A stretch of DNA of 64,000 bases from Desulfovibrio sp. (lineage in GTDB: Bacteria; Desulfobacterota; Desulfovibrionia; Desulfovibrionales; Desulfovibrionaceae): NCBI RefSeq assembly GCF_009712225.1, contig NZ_WASP01000005.1:237239-301238 (forward strand). Direction: 5' to 3'. The notes below the pieces were generated by a model. That model searched no databases. It had not been told where the DNA came from and worked only from the letters and a program-made list of their open reading frames with translations. Of the stretch, positions 26,077 to 33,823 are shown piece after piece. The translations under genes and the position numbers were made by a program. Position 1 is the stretch's first letter. The number at the start of each line of letters is the position of its first letter.

Positions 26077-26107
26077 GAACCCCCGATCATCGAAAGATGA
26101 TCGGGGG
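26077..26107 (+). terminator. Palindromic terminator copy (R4)
   Basis: AACCCCCGATCATC-GAAA-GATGATCGGGGGG lies downstream of the R4 tRNA fragment. The T tract is replaced by CTGC, so it is a partial copy. Confidence 0.8.
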
Positions 26108-26177
26108 GCTGCATATTTACTGGGCGATGGCTTTGACTTGCGCAAAGGGGCTCATCCGCTCCCCCAATATCAGATGC

Positions 26178-26579
26178 CTACCTGCTGCGATAGACCACTT
26201 TTTCTGCCGTACATTCCTGAATTTCGCCGCTCTTTGCCACCGTCAGGTTAAACATGACCGCTGTGGTAAATTCCATTCTGCCCTGCTCCAAAAAATACAG
26301 CTTGCCAGCCTGCAAGGTTTGACCTTTTCCCAGAGGCTTGCTGAAAAAAGTCATCTCGGGAAATCCCGATTCCATGATTTTCTTGCCTGCAAGTTTGCCG
26401 CCGTTGCAGTCCCGCATCAGAGGCAACAGGGTTTGCACGGTCACTTGCAAGGCCGGGGCTTCATTCGGCGCCCACGCAACCGTAAATGGCATGGGAGGCG
26501 GAGGTGGTGGCGGAAGGGATTGCCCTGCGCAGCCAGGCAACAGACAAAACAGGGCCGCCATCACAATATACTTACGCAT
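26178..26579 (-). CDS. Lipoprotein, member 3 of a three-gene family
   Basis: The protein has 133 residues with a lipoprotein signal peptide; the lipobox is LLPGC (Cys17). A proline-rich linker (SLPPPPPPPMP) follows. The C-terminus FNLTVAKSGEIQECTAE matches the ends of the two upstream lipoproteins. The whole looks like a small periplasmic beta-rich domain with a conserved cysteine pair. The function is unknown. It is the last of three tandem minus-strand genes, 9 nt after its neighbour. Confidence 0.75.
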   Translation of the reverse strand: MRKYIVMAALFCLLPGCAGQSLPPPPPPPMPFTVAWAPNEAPALQVTVQTLLPLMRDCNGGKLAGKKIMESGFPEMTFFSKPLGKGQTLQAGKLYFLEQGRMEFTTAVMFNLTVAKSGEIQECTAEKVVYRSR

Positions 26580-26588
26580 GGGATACCT

Positions 26589-26969
26589 TTATTCCGTTTC
26601 AGCGCGGCACTGCTTAATATTGCCAGCGCTGTCCACGCTTACATTAAACAATGTTTTTGCCTGCACCATGGCTGAGTAGCTACGGGCATCTACAAAAGAG
26701 AAATATCGGTCTTCCGGGTACACAAGCAGCACGGCGCACTCCTGTCCACGACCACGTGGCTGGCACTGAGAATTCTTGCTCTCTGGCAAGGAGCCAAAAG
26801 TTTGTCCCTTGTACCCCTGCTTGGCGCACAGATGTATCATGCTGACCGCATGCGCCCTGTCGGTTTCAACAGGCACAAGCGTCTCTGGCCGCCACAGCGA
26901 ATGTTGCAGCAAGCCACAAGCGGGCAGCAACAGCAGACCAGCCAAAAGAATAAGAGTCATATTGCGCAT
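26589..26969 (-). CDS. Lipoprotein, member 2 of a three-gene family
   Basis: The protein has 126 residues with the lipobox LLPAC (Cys18). The mature part has an LCAKQGYKGQTFGSL stretch, a middle cysteine (QECAVLLVYP) and the family C-terminus FNVSVDSAGNIKQCRAE. The ribosome-binding site is weak. It lies 8 nt after the first lipoprotein gene and 9 nt before the third. I recognise no family outside this trio. Confidence 0.75.
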   Translation of the reverse strand: MRNMTLILLAGLLLLPACGLLQHSLWRPETLVPVETDRAHAVSMIHLCAKQGYKGQTFGSLPESKNSQCQPRGRGQECAVLLVYPEDRYFSFVDARSYSAMVQAKTLFNVSVDSAGNIKQCRAETE

Positions 26970-26977
26970 GGCTTTTT

Positions 26978-27457
26978 CTAATTTTTTGGCAACGTTGCAG
27001 CAATCGACCCTTTCTCGGGCTCTGACTTGTAAATCAGGGCTGCATGCCCTTCACCCGCCTTGCAATCATACACAATTCCCTTGTCATTAATGTACAGGTT
27101 AATCACGTAGCGGTCATTTTCTGGAATATACTCATATTTATACTCTGTCTTTTTGGTGCTGGAATCATACACGGGCCTAAGTTCATACCTGCTGCGGTCA
27201 TCCAGCCCTCTAACTGCACAAATGATGTTGCCTCCATCAAGGTGCTCACAACGCTGGCTCATTCTTTGATCGAGGTTTTTTGCACTAAACCCGGTGTAGA
27301 ATCCCTCGTTGCATTTGCTTGCGATATTTCTCATGGCATAGCCAGAACTGAACATTTCGGGCACAGATTTTGGTGCCCATATGTTGTCTGGGTAACGAAC
27401 AGCACAGCCAGACGACAACAAAAAGACCAGAAAAAGCGGCACACCATATCTATGCAT
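26978..27457 (-). CDS. Lipoprotein, member 1 of a three-gene family
   Basis: The protein has 159 residues with the lipobox LSSGC (Cys18). It is the longest of the trio, with SKCNEGFYTGFSAKNL, RCEHLDGGNIICAV and a C-terminal INLYINDKGIVYDCKAGE that corresponds to the ends of the other two. AAGGT precedes the ATG. It is the first gene of the operon. An envelope role, such as assembly or surface exposure, is a guess from the triple lipoprotein signal. Confidence 0.75.
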   Translation of the reverse strand: MHRYGVPLFLVFLLSSGCAVRYPDNIWAPKSVPEMFSSGYAMRNIASKCNEGFYTGFSAKNLDQRMSQRCEHLDGGNIICAVRGLDDRSRYELRPVYDSSTKKTEYKYEYIPENDRYVINLYINDKGIVYDCKAGEGHAALIYKSEPEKGSIAATLPKN

Positions 27458-27817
27458 TGTTGCTTACCTTCTGTGCTAAACGTGCAGATTATATAGACAC
27501 GATATACATCAGGCCAGACGGTATGTCGAGAACTGGCGATAAATTCTTATATATACTGTGCTGATATGAATTGGCTTGTCAAAAAAATTTGGCCCATAGA
27601 TGTGCGCAGGCAAATGCAGCACGTACAGATACACCTCATATAATGATACACCTAACTACTACAGACATAGCCACACTCGTGCCGCCGTATGAAACCTGCC
27701 GCGCTACCGAGCCACAAATCCACAGACCAGTTCTGCTTGCATGGCCACAGTTTCAGCCTTGCAGCATGCTTATACGCACAGGTTTGCGTACTTATGTTTT
27801 ACTGGTGCCGACGCAAA

Positions 27818-27853
27818 AAACCCCCGACCATCATTCGATGATCGGGGGTTTTT
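27818..27853. terminator. Palindromic terminator copy without tRNA remnant (R5)
   Basis: ACCCCCGACCATC-ATTC-GATGATCGGGGGTTTTT. On the minus strand the flank TTTTTTGCGT matches that of R1, while on the plus strand the flank matches that of R6. It therefore looks like a recombination joint between two copies. No tRNA sequence adjoins it. Confidence 0.8.
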
Positions 27854-27927
27854 CGTGTTTAATGAATTGGCTGTTGAGGGTAACACTTGAACGGCCTCTT
27901 TCCTCGCATAACTACCCAATATCATAA
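27843..27927 (+). repeat. Left arm of 85-bp perfect inverted repeat
   Basis: From the 3' stem of the terminator (CGGGGGTTTTTCGTG) to ACCCAATATCATAA, every base is repeated in reverse complement at 30060-30144. The arms enclose only the 585-aa gene. Confidence 0.95.
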
Positions 27928-27988
27928 AACTTAATTTTTAACGATGTATTGCAAATTTTCTTACACAACGGCGACCTGAATATATTGT

Positions 27989-29746
27989 CTATCCTTCCGG
28001 TTGCCCAAAAAGAGCTTTGCCTATCCACCAGATGGAGCGTCCAAAATTATTAATTAATTGTTCACCTTGCCTTAGAAAAGAAAGGCTCGAGTCAACTCCT
28101 GCAAGCTTGATGGCTTCTGCAACCTTTGATCCGGTCGGGTGAGCGTCTCCGACACGCATATCATAGGTGCCTACAATTTCGGTAAAAATTTTACGAGCAG
28201 TCTCCGGCCCTACCTTTTTGGACAATACATCCTGCAGTAACTTATTTGATCCTAATTTTTCTTTTTCTGCATGATCAGAAATTTTGCGAAGCTCTTGAAC
28301 ATTCAGACGATCCGAAAATACACGAATGAGATCTTTTGCTAGCCTAAGCAACGACATATTGTCTTTACTCGTAAACCTCGAGACCTGTTGCATTGCAATA
28401 TTTTCATCGAGGGGATGGGTAAACAACGCAATTCCATATCCTCTACGGAATCCCTCTTCTAGCATAAACATAGCCCTAAAAAGTAAGAGTTCAACTGCAA
28501 GAGTACGTGCTGGTCGAGCTTTAACTTGTGAAGCAAGCAGTTCGCTTGAAACTTTTCCTTCTGGAACAATATTATGTGCAGCCCAAATATGTTGCTCCCA
28601 AGAATGAAGGCGAGCAATATCGTAAGCATAAACGGTAATCAAATCCGAGGGATTAATTCCAAAATGAGTCTTGTACCCCGACGTTGAGTGAATAGAACCT
28701 GTTTCTGCCGTATACCACTCAAGGGAAAACCCTCTGCAGTTGAGCAACTCGGTGACTACGCTGGACCGAAACCACAGCCATCGACCAACATCTTTACTCT
28801 TCAATTCAGCAGAAGCCATACGTTTCCCGTCTGTCTCGACGATGAATTGTGGCAGATTACTATCTACATCTCCCCGTACTCGCACACTTTTTAATTGATG
28901 CTCAATCCATTCGTTTCGCCAAAATTCACCTTCAACGCGAATGCTTTCGTAATCACCTCGATACCCTTCTGAACTCTCATGGCTAGTATTATCGTCATTT
29001 TCTGGGCCCATGACTGGAGCATCTTCTTCCTCGTCAATGTCCGTTCTCCAAGCCCTGAACATAGCCCAACTTCCACCGAAGACATCATTGACATTGCGAA
29101 TTAATAGCTCAAATCGTCCTCCATCTCTATCATCCTGATGTGCTTTCAGGTTTGCGTACTCACTTCCCTCAAGAGCCGCTATATTTTCAACTCGTTGACG
29201 ATAATAAGAGAGGCGAAGCGAAAGGTTTCTTGCGGCTAAATAATCAAGAAGAAATTCTCGCTTAATCTCAATCGAAATATGTTCGCCTTTTTCATTAAGA
29301 ACCTCACGAGCAACTACAACAAAATTTTCCTCTGGCCGTACCCAGTTTACTCCTTCCTTTATCAGGCGAAGTGCTACAACTAGATCAGGATTCAATATCC
29401 ATAACCTGCCGCCAACAACGGGCTGAGGATGGTCAAAGACTAGGTGAACACCAAGTGGCTCTTTGTCGTTATATTGATATTGGTCAATTGGTGAATAATA
29501 ATCGTCATATGCATATGGTGTTACCTCATGCCCTATTCCGAGATCACTCCAGACTAAATGCTCCTCAGCAAATTTACTATGTTCTGGTGGAAATGCGACA
29601 GAACCACATCCAAAATATTCATTGACGTAACCTACATTTTTAACGTTTCCTTTTTCTTCATCTATAGATGCTCTCAATGGGACCCATGTCGCATTAGAGA
29701 AGAAGCGGCGTGTTTCTTTTTTGTGGAGAATCCATTCTTCATTCAT
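27989..29746 (-). CDS. 585-aa protein of unknown function with R-x4-H (HEPN-like) motif
   Basis: The protein has 585 residues with no signal peptide or membrane helix. The N-terminal half is beta-rich (for example PLGVHLVFDHPQPVVGG, WILNPDLVVALRLIKEG). The C-terminal third (about 380-585) is alpha-helical. It ends with IVGTYDMRVGDAHPTGSKVA, in which Arg531-x4-His536 fits the R-x4-6-H motif of HEPN ribonucleases. Such an architecture is common among single-gene anti-phage proteins, but I do not recognise the family and the motif alone is not proof. Base composition is more AT-rich than the core. It is the only gene between two 85-bp inverted repeats in the tRNA-Ala island. Confidence 0.75.
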   Translation of the reverse strand: MNEEWILHKKETRRFFSNATWVPLRASIDEEKGNVKNVGYVNEYFGCGSVAFPPEHSKFAEEHLVWSDLGIGHEVTPYAYDDYYSPIDQYQYNDKEPLGVHLVFDHPQPVVGGRLWILNPDLVVALRLIKEGVNWVRPEENFVVVAREVLNEKGEHISIEIKREFLLDYLAARNLSLRLSYYRQRVENIAALEGSEYANLKAHQDDRDGGRFELLIRNVNDVFGGSWAMFRAWRTDIDEEEDAPVMGPENDDNTSHESSEGYRGDYESIRVEGEFWRNEWIEHQLKSVRVRGDVDSNLPQFIVETDGKRMASAELKSKDVGRWLWFRSSVVTELLNCRGFSLEWYTAETGSIHSTSGYKTHFGINPSDLITVYAYDIARLHSWEQHIWAAHNIVPEGKVSSELLASQVKARPARTLAVELLLFRAMFMLEEGFRRGYGIALFTHPLDENIAMQQVSRFTSKDNMSLLRLAKDLIRVFSDRLNVQELRKISDHAEKEKLGSNKLLQDVLSKKVGPETARKIFTEIVGTYDMRVGDAHPTGSKVAEAIKLAGVDSSLSFLRQGEQLINNFGRSIWWIGKALFGQPEG

Positions 29747-30059
29747 TATGAAAGCCCTTTTTCATAGTTGAAAAACAGTCATTTACTGCCACACAATCTA
29801 CTAACTAGCTGATATAAAATATGAATTTATTATGAAATACATTCCGAGCTATTTGTGCGTGGCGGCTATTTAAATCAGACGCATCTATTTGCAATTTTCT
29901 ACGCTCCAAGCTTCCTGCACAACTGGTGCACCCTTGGTGGTGCGGTATAGGTCTACTTAACTGCGCCTTATTATCTATAGGAAAAAATAATGCCTAGTAT
30001 ATGTTCCCCACGCAGGGAAACACAAGCATTTCCCCGCAGTTTGATTTAGTTTTATTACA

Positions 30060-30144
30060 TTATGATATTGGGTAGTTATGCGAGGAAAGAGGCCGTTCAA
30101 GTGTTACCCTCAACAGCCAATTCATTAAACACGAAAAACCCCCG
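30060..30144 (-). repeat. Right arm of 85-bp perfect inverted repeat
   Basis: Exact reverse complement of 27843-27927. On this side the repeat continues into the terminator and the intact tRNA-Ala copy 2, so this arm is probably the original tRNA downstream flank. The remainder of 29747-30059 shows no gene. Confidence 0.95.
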
Positions 30145-30170
30145 ACCATTTTTCAATGATCGGGGGTTTT
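30134..30170 (-). terminator. Palindromic terminator of tRNA-Ala copy 2 (R6)
   Basis: On the minus strand CCCCCGATCATT-GAAA-AATGGTCGGGGG is followed by TTTTT, 11 nt past the tRNA. Confidence 0.9.
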
Positions 30171-30181
30171 ATTTACTTATC

Positions 30182-30257
<76 letters not shown>

Positions 30258-30271
30258 ATGAGGAGAAATCA

Positions 30272-30298
30272 ATTATACCCTTTTGCCGTGGGGTGCAA
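30272..30298 (-). promoter_or_regulatory. Promoter of tRNA-Ala copy 2
   Basis: On the minus strand TATAAT (30272-30277) lies 15 nt after TTGCAC (30293-30298); spacing is short but the -10 is perfect. It differs from the promoter of copy 1. Confidence 0.5.
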
Positions 30299-30311
30299 GT
30301 ATTTATTGCAC

Positions 30312-31112
30312 CTAGTCAAAAGAAAATGCCGAGAGCGGCGCACCCATGGCTCTGCCGTGCCAGGCAAGCTTGCCCTGAGCAGTTCCCGCGGCTCCTGCAA
30401 GTACCATAAGCGGAATAAGATGTTCCTCTCGCGGGTGGGCAAAGCGCGCGCCGGGGGCTTTTTCCCATTCTGCGAGGGCAGCATTGCGTACAGAGGGCTG
30501 AGGATTGCACACGGTTTCGGCCAGCCAGTCGTCAAAAATCTCTGCACCGTCTATGGGCGTATTGTCGCCGTAGCGGAAGGCCCGCATGTTGTGAAAGCTC
30601 ATGCCGCTGCCCACAAACAGTACTCCCTCGTCGCGCAATGGGGCCAGCGCACGGCCAAGCGCCAGATGCTCCTGCGGGTCAAGCCCTAGCCGCAGCGATA
30701 TCTGCAGGGTGGGAATCTGCGCTTGCGGATACATGAGCATGCCGGGAATAAACACGCCGTGGTCAAAGTCGCGGGTATTGTCCTCTGCCAGAGGTATGCC
30801 CACGGTCTGCAGGCACTGGCGCACGCGGTCAAACAGTTCTGGCGCGGCAGGGGCAGGCCACTTCAGCTCATAGGTATGCGGCGGAAAGTCGTAATAATCG
30901 TAATACAGGTCAGGATGACGCGTAGTGAGCAGGGTAAATTCCGTCTGCTCCCAGTGGGCGGAAAAAACGAGCTGCGCCCTAGGTGGTTGCGGCAGGCTTG
31001 CGGGAATGGAGCGCAGCCAGTTGCCAAGGGCATTCCATGTATCAGCCGGTGACCAGTCCATAAAAAAGCAGGGGCCGCCGCCGTGAGGAATGTAAAATGC
31101 GGGCATTGCCAT
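30312..31112 (-). CDS. Class III extradiol dioxygenase, 4,5-DOPA dioxygenase (YgiD) family
   Basis: The protein has 266 residues of the LigB/DODA superfamily, non-heme enzymes that open catechol rings. Metal-binding and catalytic histidines sit in AFYIPHGGGPCFF (near 5-17), VFSAHWEQ, RDFDHGVFIPGML and SFHNMRAF. The physiological substrate in bacteria is usually unknown. The start at 31112 is set by GAGG 6 nt upstream; the longer open frame is not homologous. A GGTGCAA/TTGCACC hairpin at the stop separates it from the tRNA promoter. Confidence 0.88.
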   Translation of the reverse strand: MAMPAFYIPHGGGPCFFMDWSPADTWNALGNWLRSIPASLPQPPRAQLVFSAHWEQTEFTLLTTRHPDLYYDYYDFPPHTYELKWPAPAAPELFDRVRQCLQTVGIPLAEDNTRDFDHGVFIPGMLMYPQAQIPTLQISLRLGLDPQEHLALGRALAPLRDEGVLFVGSGMSFHNMRAFRYGDNTPIDGAEIFDDWLAETVCNPQPSVRNAALAEWEKAPGARFAHPREEHLIPLMVLAGAAGTAQGKLAWHGRAMGAPLSAFSFD

Positions 31113-31254
31113 GTTTCGCCTCGCTTGCAGGGTTAGGGCACGGCACGCAGACATCTGCGTTTGACCATGCCGTGCGAGCGTAGCGTCATTTGGGGCCAAG
31201 GCCAAGAGGTCCCCACCGCAGTGGGGGCACAAAGGGCGGGGCTGCCATAATTTA

Positions 31255-31284
31255 AGGGGCGGGCATTCCGCAGAATACCCGCCC
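31255..31284 (-). terminator. Terminator of the iron-sulfur protein gene
   Basis: GGGCGGG-ATTC and GAAT-CCCGCCC pair around a 4-nt loop, 40 nt past the stop at 31322. The minus-strand tail is CTTAAATT rather than a clean T run. Confidence 0.6.
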
Positions 31285-31321
31285 GCACCGCAGCCATGCC
31301 GCGTCAATAAAATCCAGAACC

Positions 31322-32776
31322 CTAATCATCCTCGTGCCATGCGCCACGCCCCTTTATCCACAGGGTCAGGCATATAATACCAAGCAGCACGGCAAAGCCA
31401 AGGTGCACAAGATCCACAAAGGTGGTTGTGCCAGCAGAAAACGTGATAGAGGGCAGATTTTTGGCAACACGGGCCAGCCCCGTGAGCACAACTATGCCCA
31501 GAACGCCCAGGCGCACCTTGCCCCAGAAGGTAAGGTGCCCACGCAATCTGCCGAGACCCATCACAACCAGCCAGTAACAGCCCAGAGCCAGCAGCAGGGC
31601 CGCAAGAGCATAGTGAATGCTCAGCGTGGTGTAAAAATCTCCGGTCCAGGTCAGACCGGGTATTTTGGCAATGCCGTACCTGCTGGCCACGGGCAGTTGC
31701 ATCATGCCCGTAAAGCCCAGCAGCAATGCCAGGGCTACCCAGATTTTTTTGAGCAGTCCGCCGGTCTGACTGGTCTCGACCTGCGGGTCGCGCAGGCTGT
31801 GCGCACTTCGGGGCTGGGGCTGGCCCTTTCGGGCCACGTTTACCATGGCTCCGGCCACGCCCACCAGCGGTGCAGCAACCAGCATGCGGGTGAGGTTGCC
31901 CGCCTGCGCCATGGAGTCAGCCACCGGCCCCATGGTGGGTTTGCCGGGGCCGGGTTTGGACTGCCTGGCGATCTCACTGAAGGGAACAGGCGAAAGATAG
32001 AATGTGTTTGTGCCGCCGTTTTCGGTCACGCCGTACAGATACGCGCCGCGCTTTTGCGCCAGCTGCTGGGCCTGTGCAAGAATTTCGTGGCGCGGGCCGA
32101 TGGTCTGCACCTGCTGGGGGCAAACTTCCACACAGGCGGGCAGCTGGCCGTGGGCAAAGCTGTCTGCGCAGCGGTCGCACTTGTACATGACGCCATTGCC
32201 CGCAAAACGCGGCATGAGGTCAAGGTACAGGCCCACGCCCGATTGCCGCTGGGGAATGTGCCAGGGGCAGACCGTGCGGCACTTGGCCCCGCCAAGACAG
32301 GTCTGGCTGTCTATGCTCACGGTGCCAGTATCGGGTTGCCTGCTGGCCGCGCCCCAAGGGCAGAGGTTTGCGCAGGGCGGGTTGGTGCAGTGCAGACAGC
32401 GGCGGGGTATGTGCAGCTCAAGCGGCGCGCCGTTTTTCTGCACGGTCACGCTCTCAATATACAGCCAGTTGTAGGGGGTCAGGCGGTCGTCCACATCGCG
32501 CCTGGCCGACCAGTCCTCGTCCTTGGTTCCAGGCGGAAACATCACCGGCAGAGGCTTTTTTACTTCAGGAAAACGGTGCCCGTTGCGTTCGTGGCAGCCT
32601 TCAACGCACTGGCCACAACCAATGCATTTTTCAATATCAAGCAGAGTTGCATATTCCGCTGCCGGGTCTGCCGTATCACCGGGCAGGCCAGTTGCGTTGG
32701 CGGCTTTAAGATTCATAGCAGAAAGGCCCGCAGCAGAGGCCGCGCCTACCAGAAAATTGCGCCGGGTCAGACTCAT
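31322..32776 (-). CDS. Tat-exported ferredoxin-like electron-transfer protein with fused membrane domain
   Basis: The protein has 484 residues. A twin-arginine signal (SLTRRNFLVGAAS) starts the sequence from the ATG at 32776 (AGGATG upstream). The domain at about 40-260 has four cysteine clusters of the HybA/FdhB kind: CIGCGQCVEGC, CLHCTNPPCANLCP, CLGGAKCRTVCP and CDRC...CVEVCP. After a linker, about 350-480 forms four membrane helices with histidines in SIHYALAALLLALG and VDLVHLGFAVLL, which may ligate heme. It would accept or donate electrons in the periplasm and link them to the quinone pool. No catalytic partner subunit is adjacent, which is unusual. Confidence 0.82.
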   Translation of the reverse strand: MSLTRRNFLVGAASAAGLSAMNLKAANATGLPGDTADPAAEYATLLDIEKCIGCGQCVEGCHERNGHRFPEVKKPLPVMFPPGTKDEDWSARRDVDDRLTPYNWLYIESVTVQKNGAPLELHIPRRCLHCTNPPCANLCPWGAASRQPDTGTVSIDSQTCLGGAKCRTVCPWHIPQRQSGVGLYLDLMPRFAGNGVMYKCDRCADSFAHGQLPACVEVCPQQVQTIGPRHEILAQAQQLAQKRGAYLYGVTENGGTNTFYLSPVPFSEIARQSKPGPGKPTMGPVADSMAQAGNLTRMLVAAPLVGVAGAMVNVARKGQPQPRSAHSLRDPQVETSQTGGLLKKIWVALALLLGFTGMMQLPVASRYGIAKIPGLTWTGDFYTTLSIHYALAALLLALGCYWLVVMGLGRLRGHLTFWGKVRLGVLGIVVLTGLARVAKNLPSITFSAGTTTFVDLVHLGFAVLLGIICLTLWIKGRGAWHEDD

Positions 32777-33003
32777 GGTTGCATCCTTTTCAGCCGCAGG
32801 CACAGGGGTAGAACGTGACCCCGTGTGATTACTGCTGATTATTAAAATCGGTTCTCAATATGCCACATGTCAGAAAAAAGTGCAATTTATGGCATACTTT
32901 TGCAGTATGGATTAAAGGGCGAGTCGTGGTCGATGCTGCAAAAAAGGATGCGTGGACGGGGGGTTGATGGGGGCGCAGGCCGCTTGGGCGTTGCCTCTGC
33001 AGG

Positions 33004-33498
33004 TCAGGCCTTGCGGGGCAAAACAGGCACATACACGTCGTGTGTGCCAGATTGAAAAAAGCGGCTGTCGTAGCGTTCAAAGCAGGGGCTGTCGACCTGC
33101 ACGGCATGGCCTTCGGCGGTGTTGGGCCATTCGTCGTACATGTAGTCGTACGCTTCACGCAGCATGCCAGCGGCCGGTATGCGGCAGCAGGCATAAAGCC
33201 CGCCGGGCAGCACTACCTCGCTCATGCCTGCGGGCGGAGCAGCCACTTCCGGGGCCTCCATGGCTGCCCAGTAGTCAAAGGCCAGACCCTGATGGTCAGT
33301 AAAGACAGACACGCCGTAGGAAGGTCCCTGATACAGGTGCGGGGCTTTGCCGCTCAGCTCCGGCATGCGGGGGGCGAACACGTCGTTCCACAGCCTGGGG
33401 CAATCAATGGGGGCCTGGTGCAGATTGGTGTTTATGTTCACACCCACAAGGCGCACACTGTGATGGTGCATCAACACTACGGCAAAAGGCTTTGACAT
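33004..33498 (-). CDS. GyrI-like / AraC effector-binding domain protein
   Basis: The protein has 164 residues and stands alone without a DNA-binding domain. The effector-binding fold is visible: an N-terminal strand (KPFAVVLMHHHSVRLVGV), SYGVSVFTD, VVLPGGLYACCRIPAAG, YDYMYDEWPNTAEGH and a terminal DVYVPVLPRKA. Free-standing members bind small amphiphilic molecules, and some hydrolyse or sequester them. The start at 33498 follows AGGGAG by 6 nt. Confidence 0.8.
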   Translation of the reverse strand: MSKPFAVVLMHHHSVRLVGVNINTNLHQAPIDCPRLWNDVFAPRMPELSGKAPHLYQGPSYGVSVFTDHQGLAFDYWAAMEAPEVAAPPAGMSEVVLPGGLYACCRIPAAGMLREAYDYMYDEWPNTAEGHAVQVDSPCFERYDSRFFQSGTHDVYVPVLPRKA

Positions 33499-33823
33499 GC
33501 ATGCTCCCTGGCAGGTCGGACCACTGGAACAGTTCTTTGGATTTGGTGATTTCAAAAAGCAAAAATTTTTTTATGCCAGCGCAAGTGCATGAACCAGTTA
33601 CGCGATAGTGTCAATATGGTATTATGGTATGAAATTGTGTTATTTTGTGGCAGATCACAATCTGGCATGTAATCATAATGACATTGCATGTAAATACAGC
33701 TGCGTAGAAATGCTTGCAGGTGCGCGATCTTGCAATGGGGCAGCCATGGACAGCCGCCACGCGTGCCGCTATAAGCAACGTATTGCCTGAACTGCTCTTT
33801 CACCCTCCACAAGGGGAGCCGTC
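33499..33823. other. 325-nt gene-free divergent region
   Basis: A perfect inverted repeat TTGTG-N6-CACAA lies at 33645-33660, of the size bound by CRP/FNR-family regulators. It sits about 165 nt before the ATC-hydrolase-like gene. Otherwise AT-rich with no gene. Confidence 0.4.

Noticed and set aside
27571..27927. A 118-codon plus-strand frame over the left inverted repeat
   Set aside because: It reads through a terminator and repeat arm, has no ribosome-binding site and no family resemblance.
11708..30170. CRISPR array formed by the repeated CCCCCGATCAT elements
   Set aside because: The copies are kilobases apart, vary in orientation, and are terminators linked to tRNA-Ala fragments. There are no regular spacers or cas genes.
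31334..32818. A 494-codon plus-strand frame opposite the iron-sulfur protein gene
   Set aside because: The minus-strand product has a Tat signal and four cysteine clusters; the plus frame has no recognisable features.
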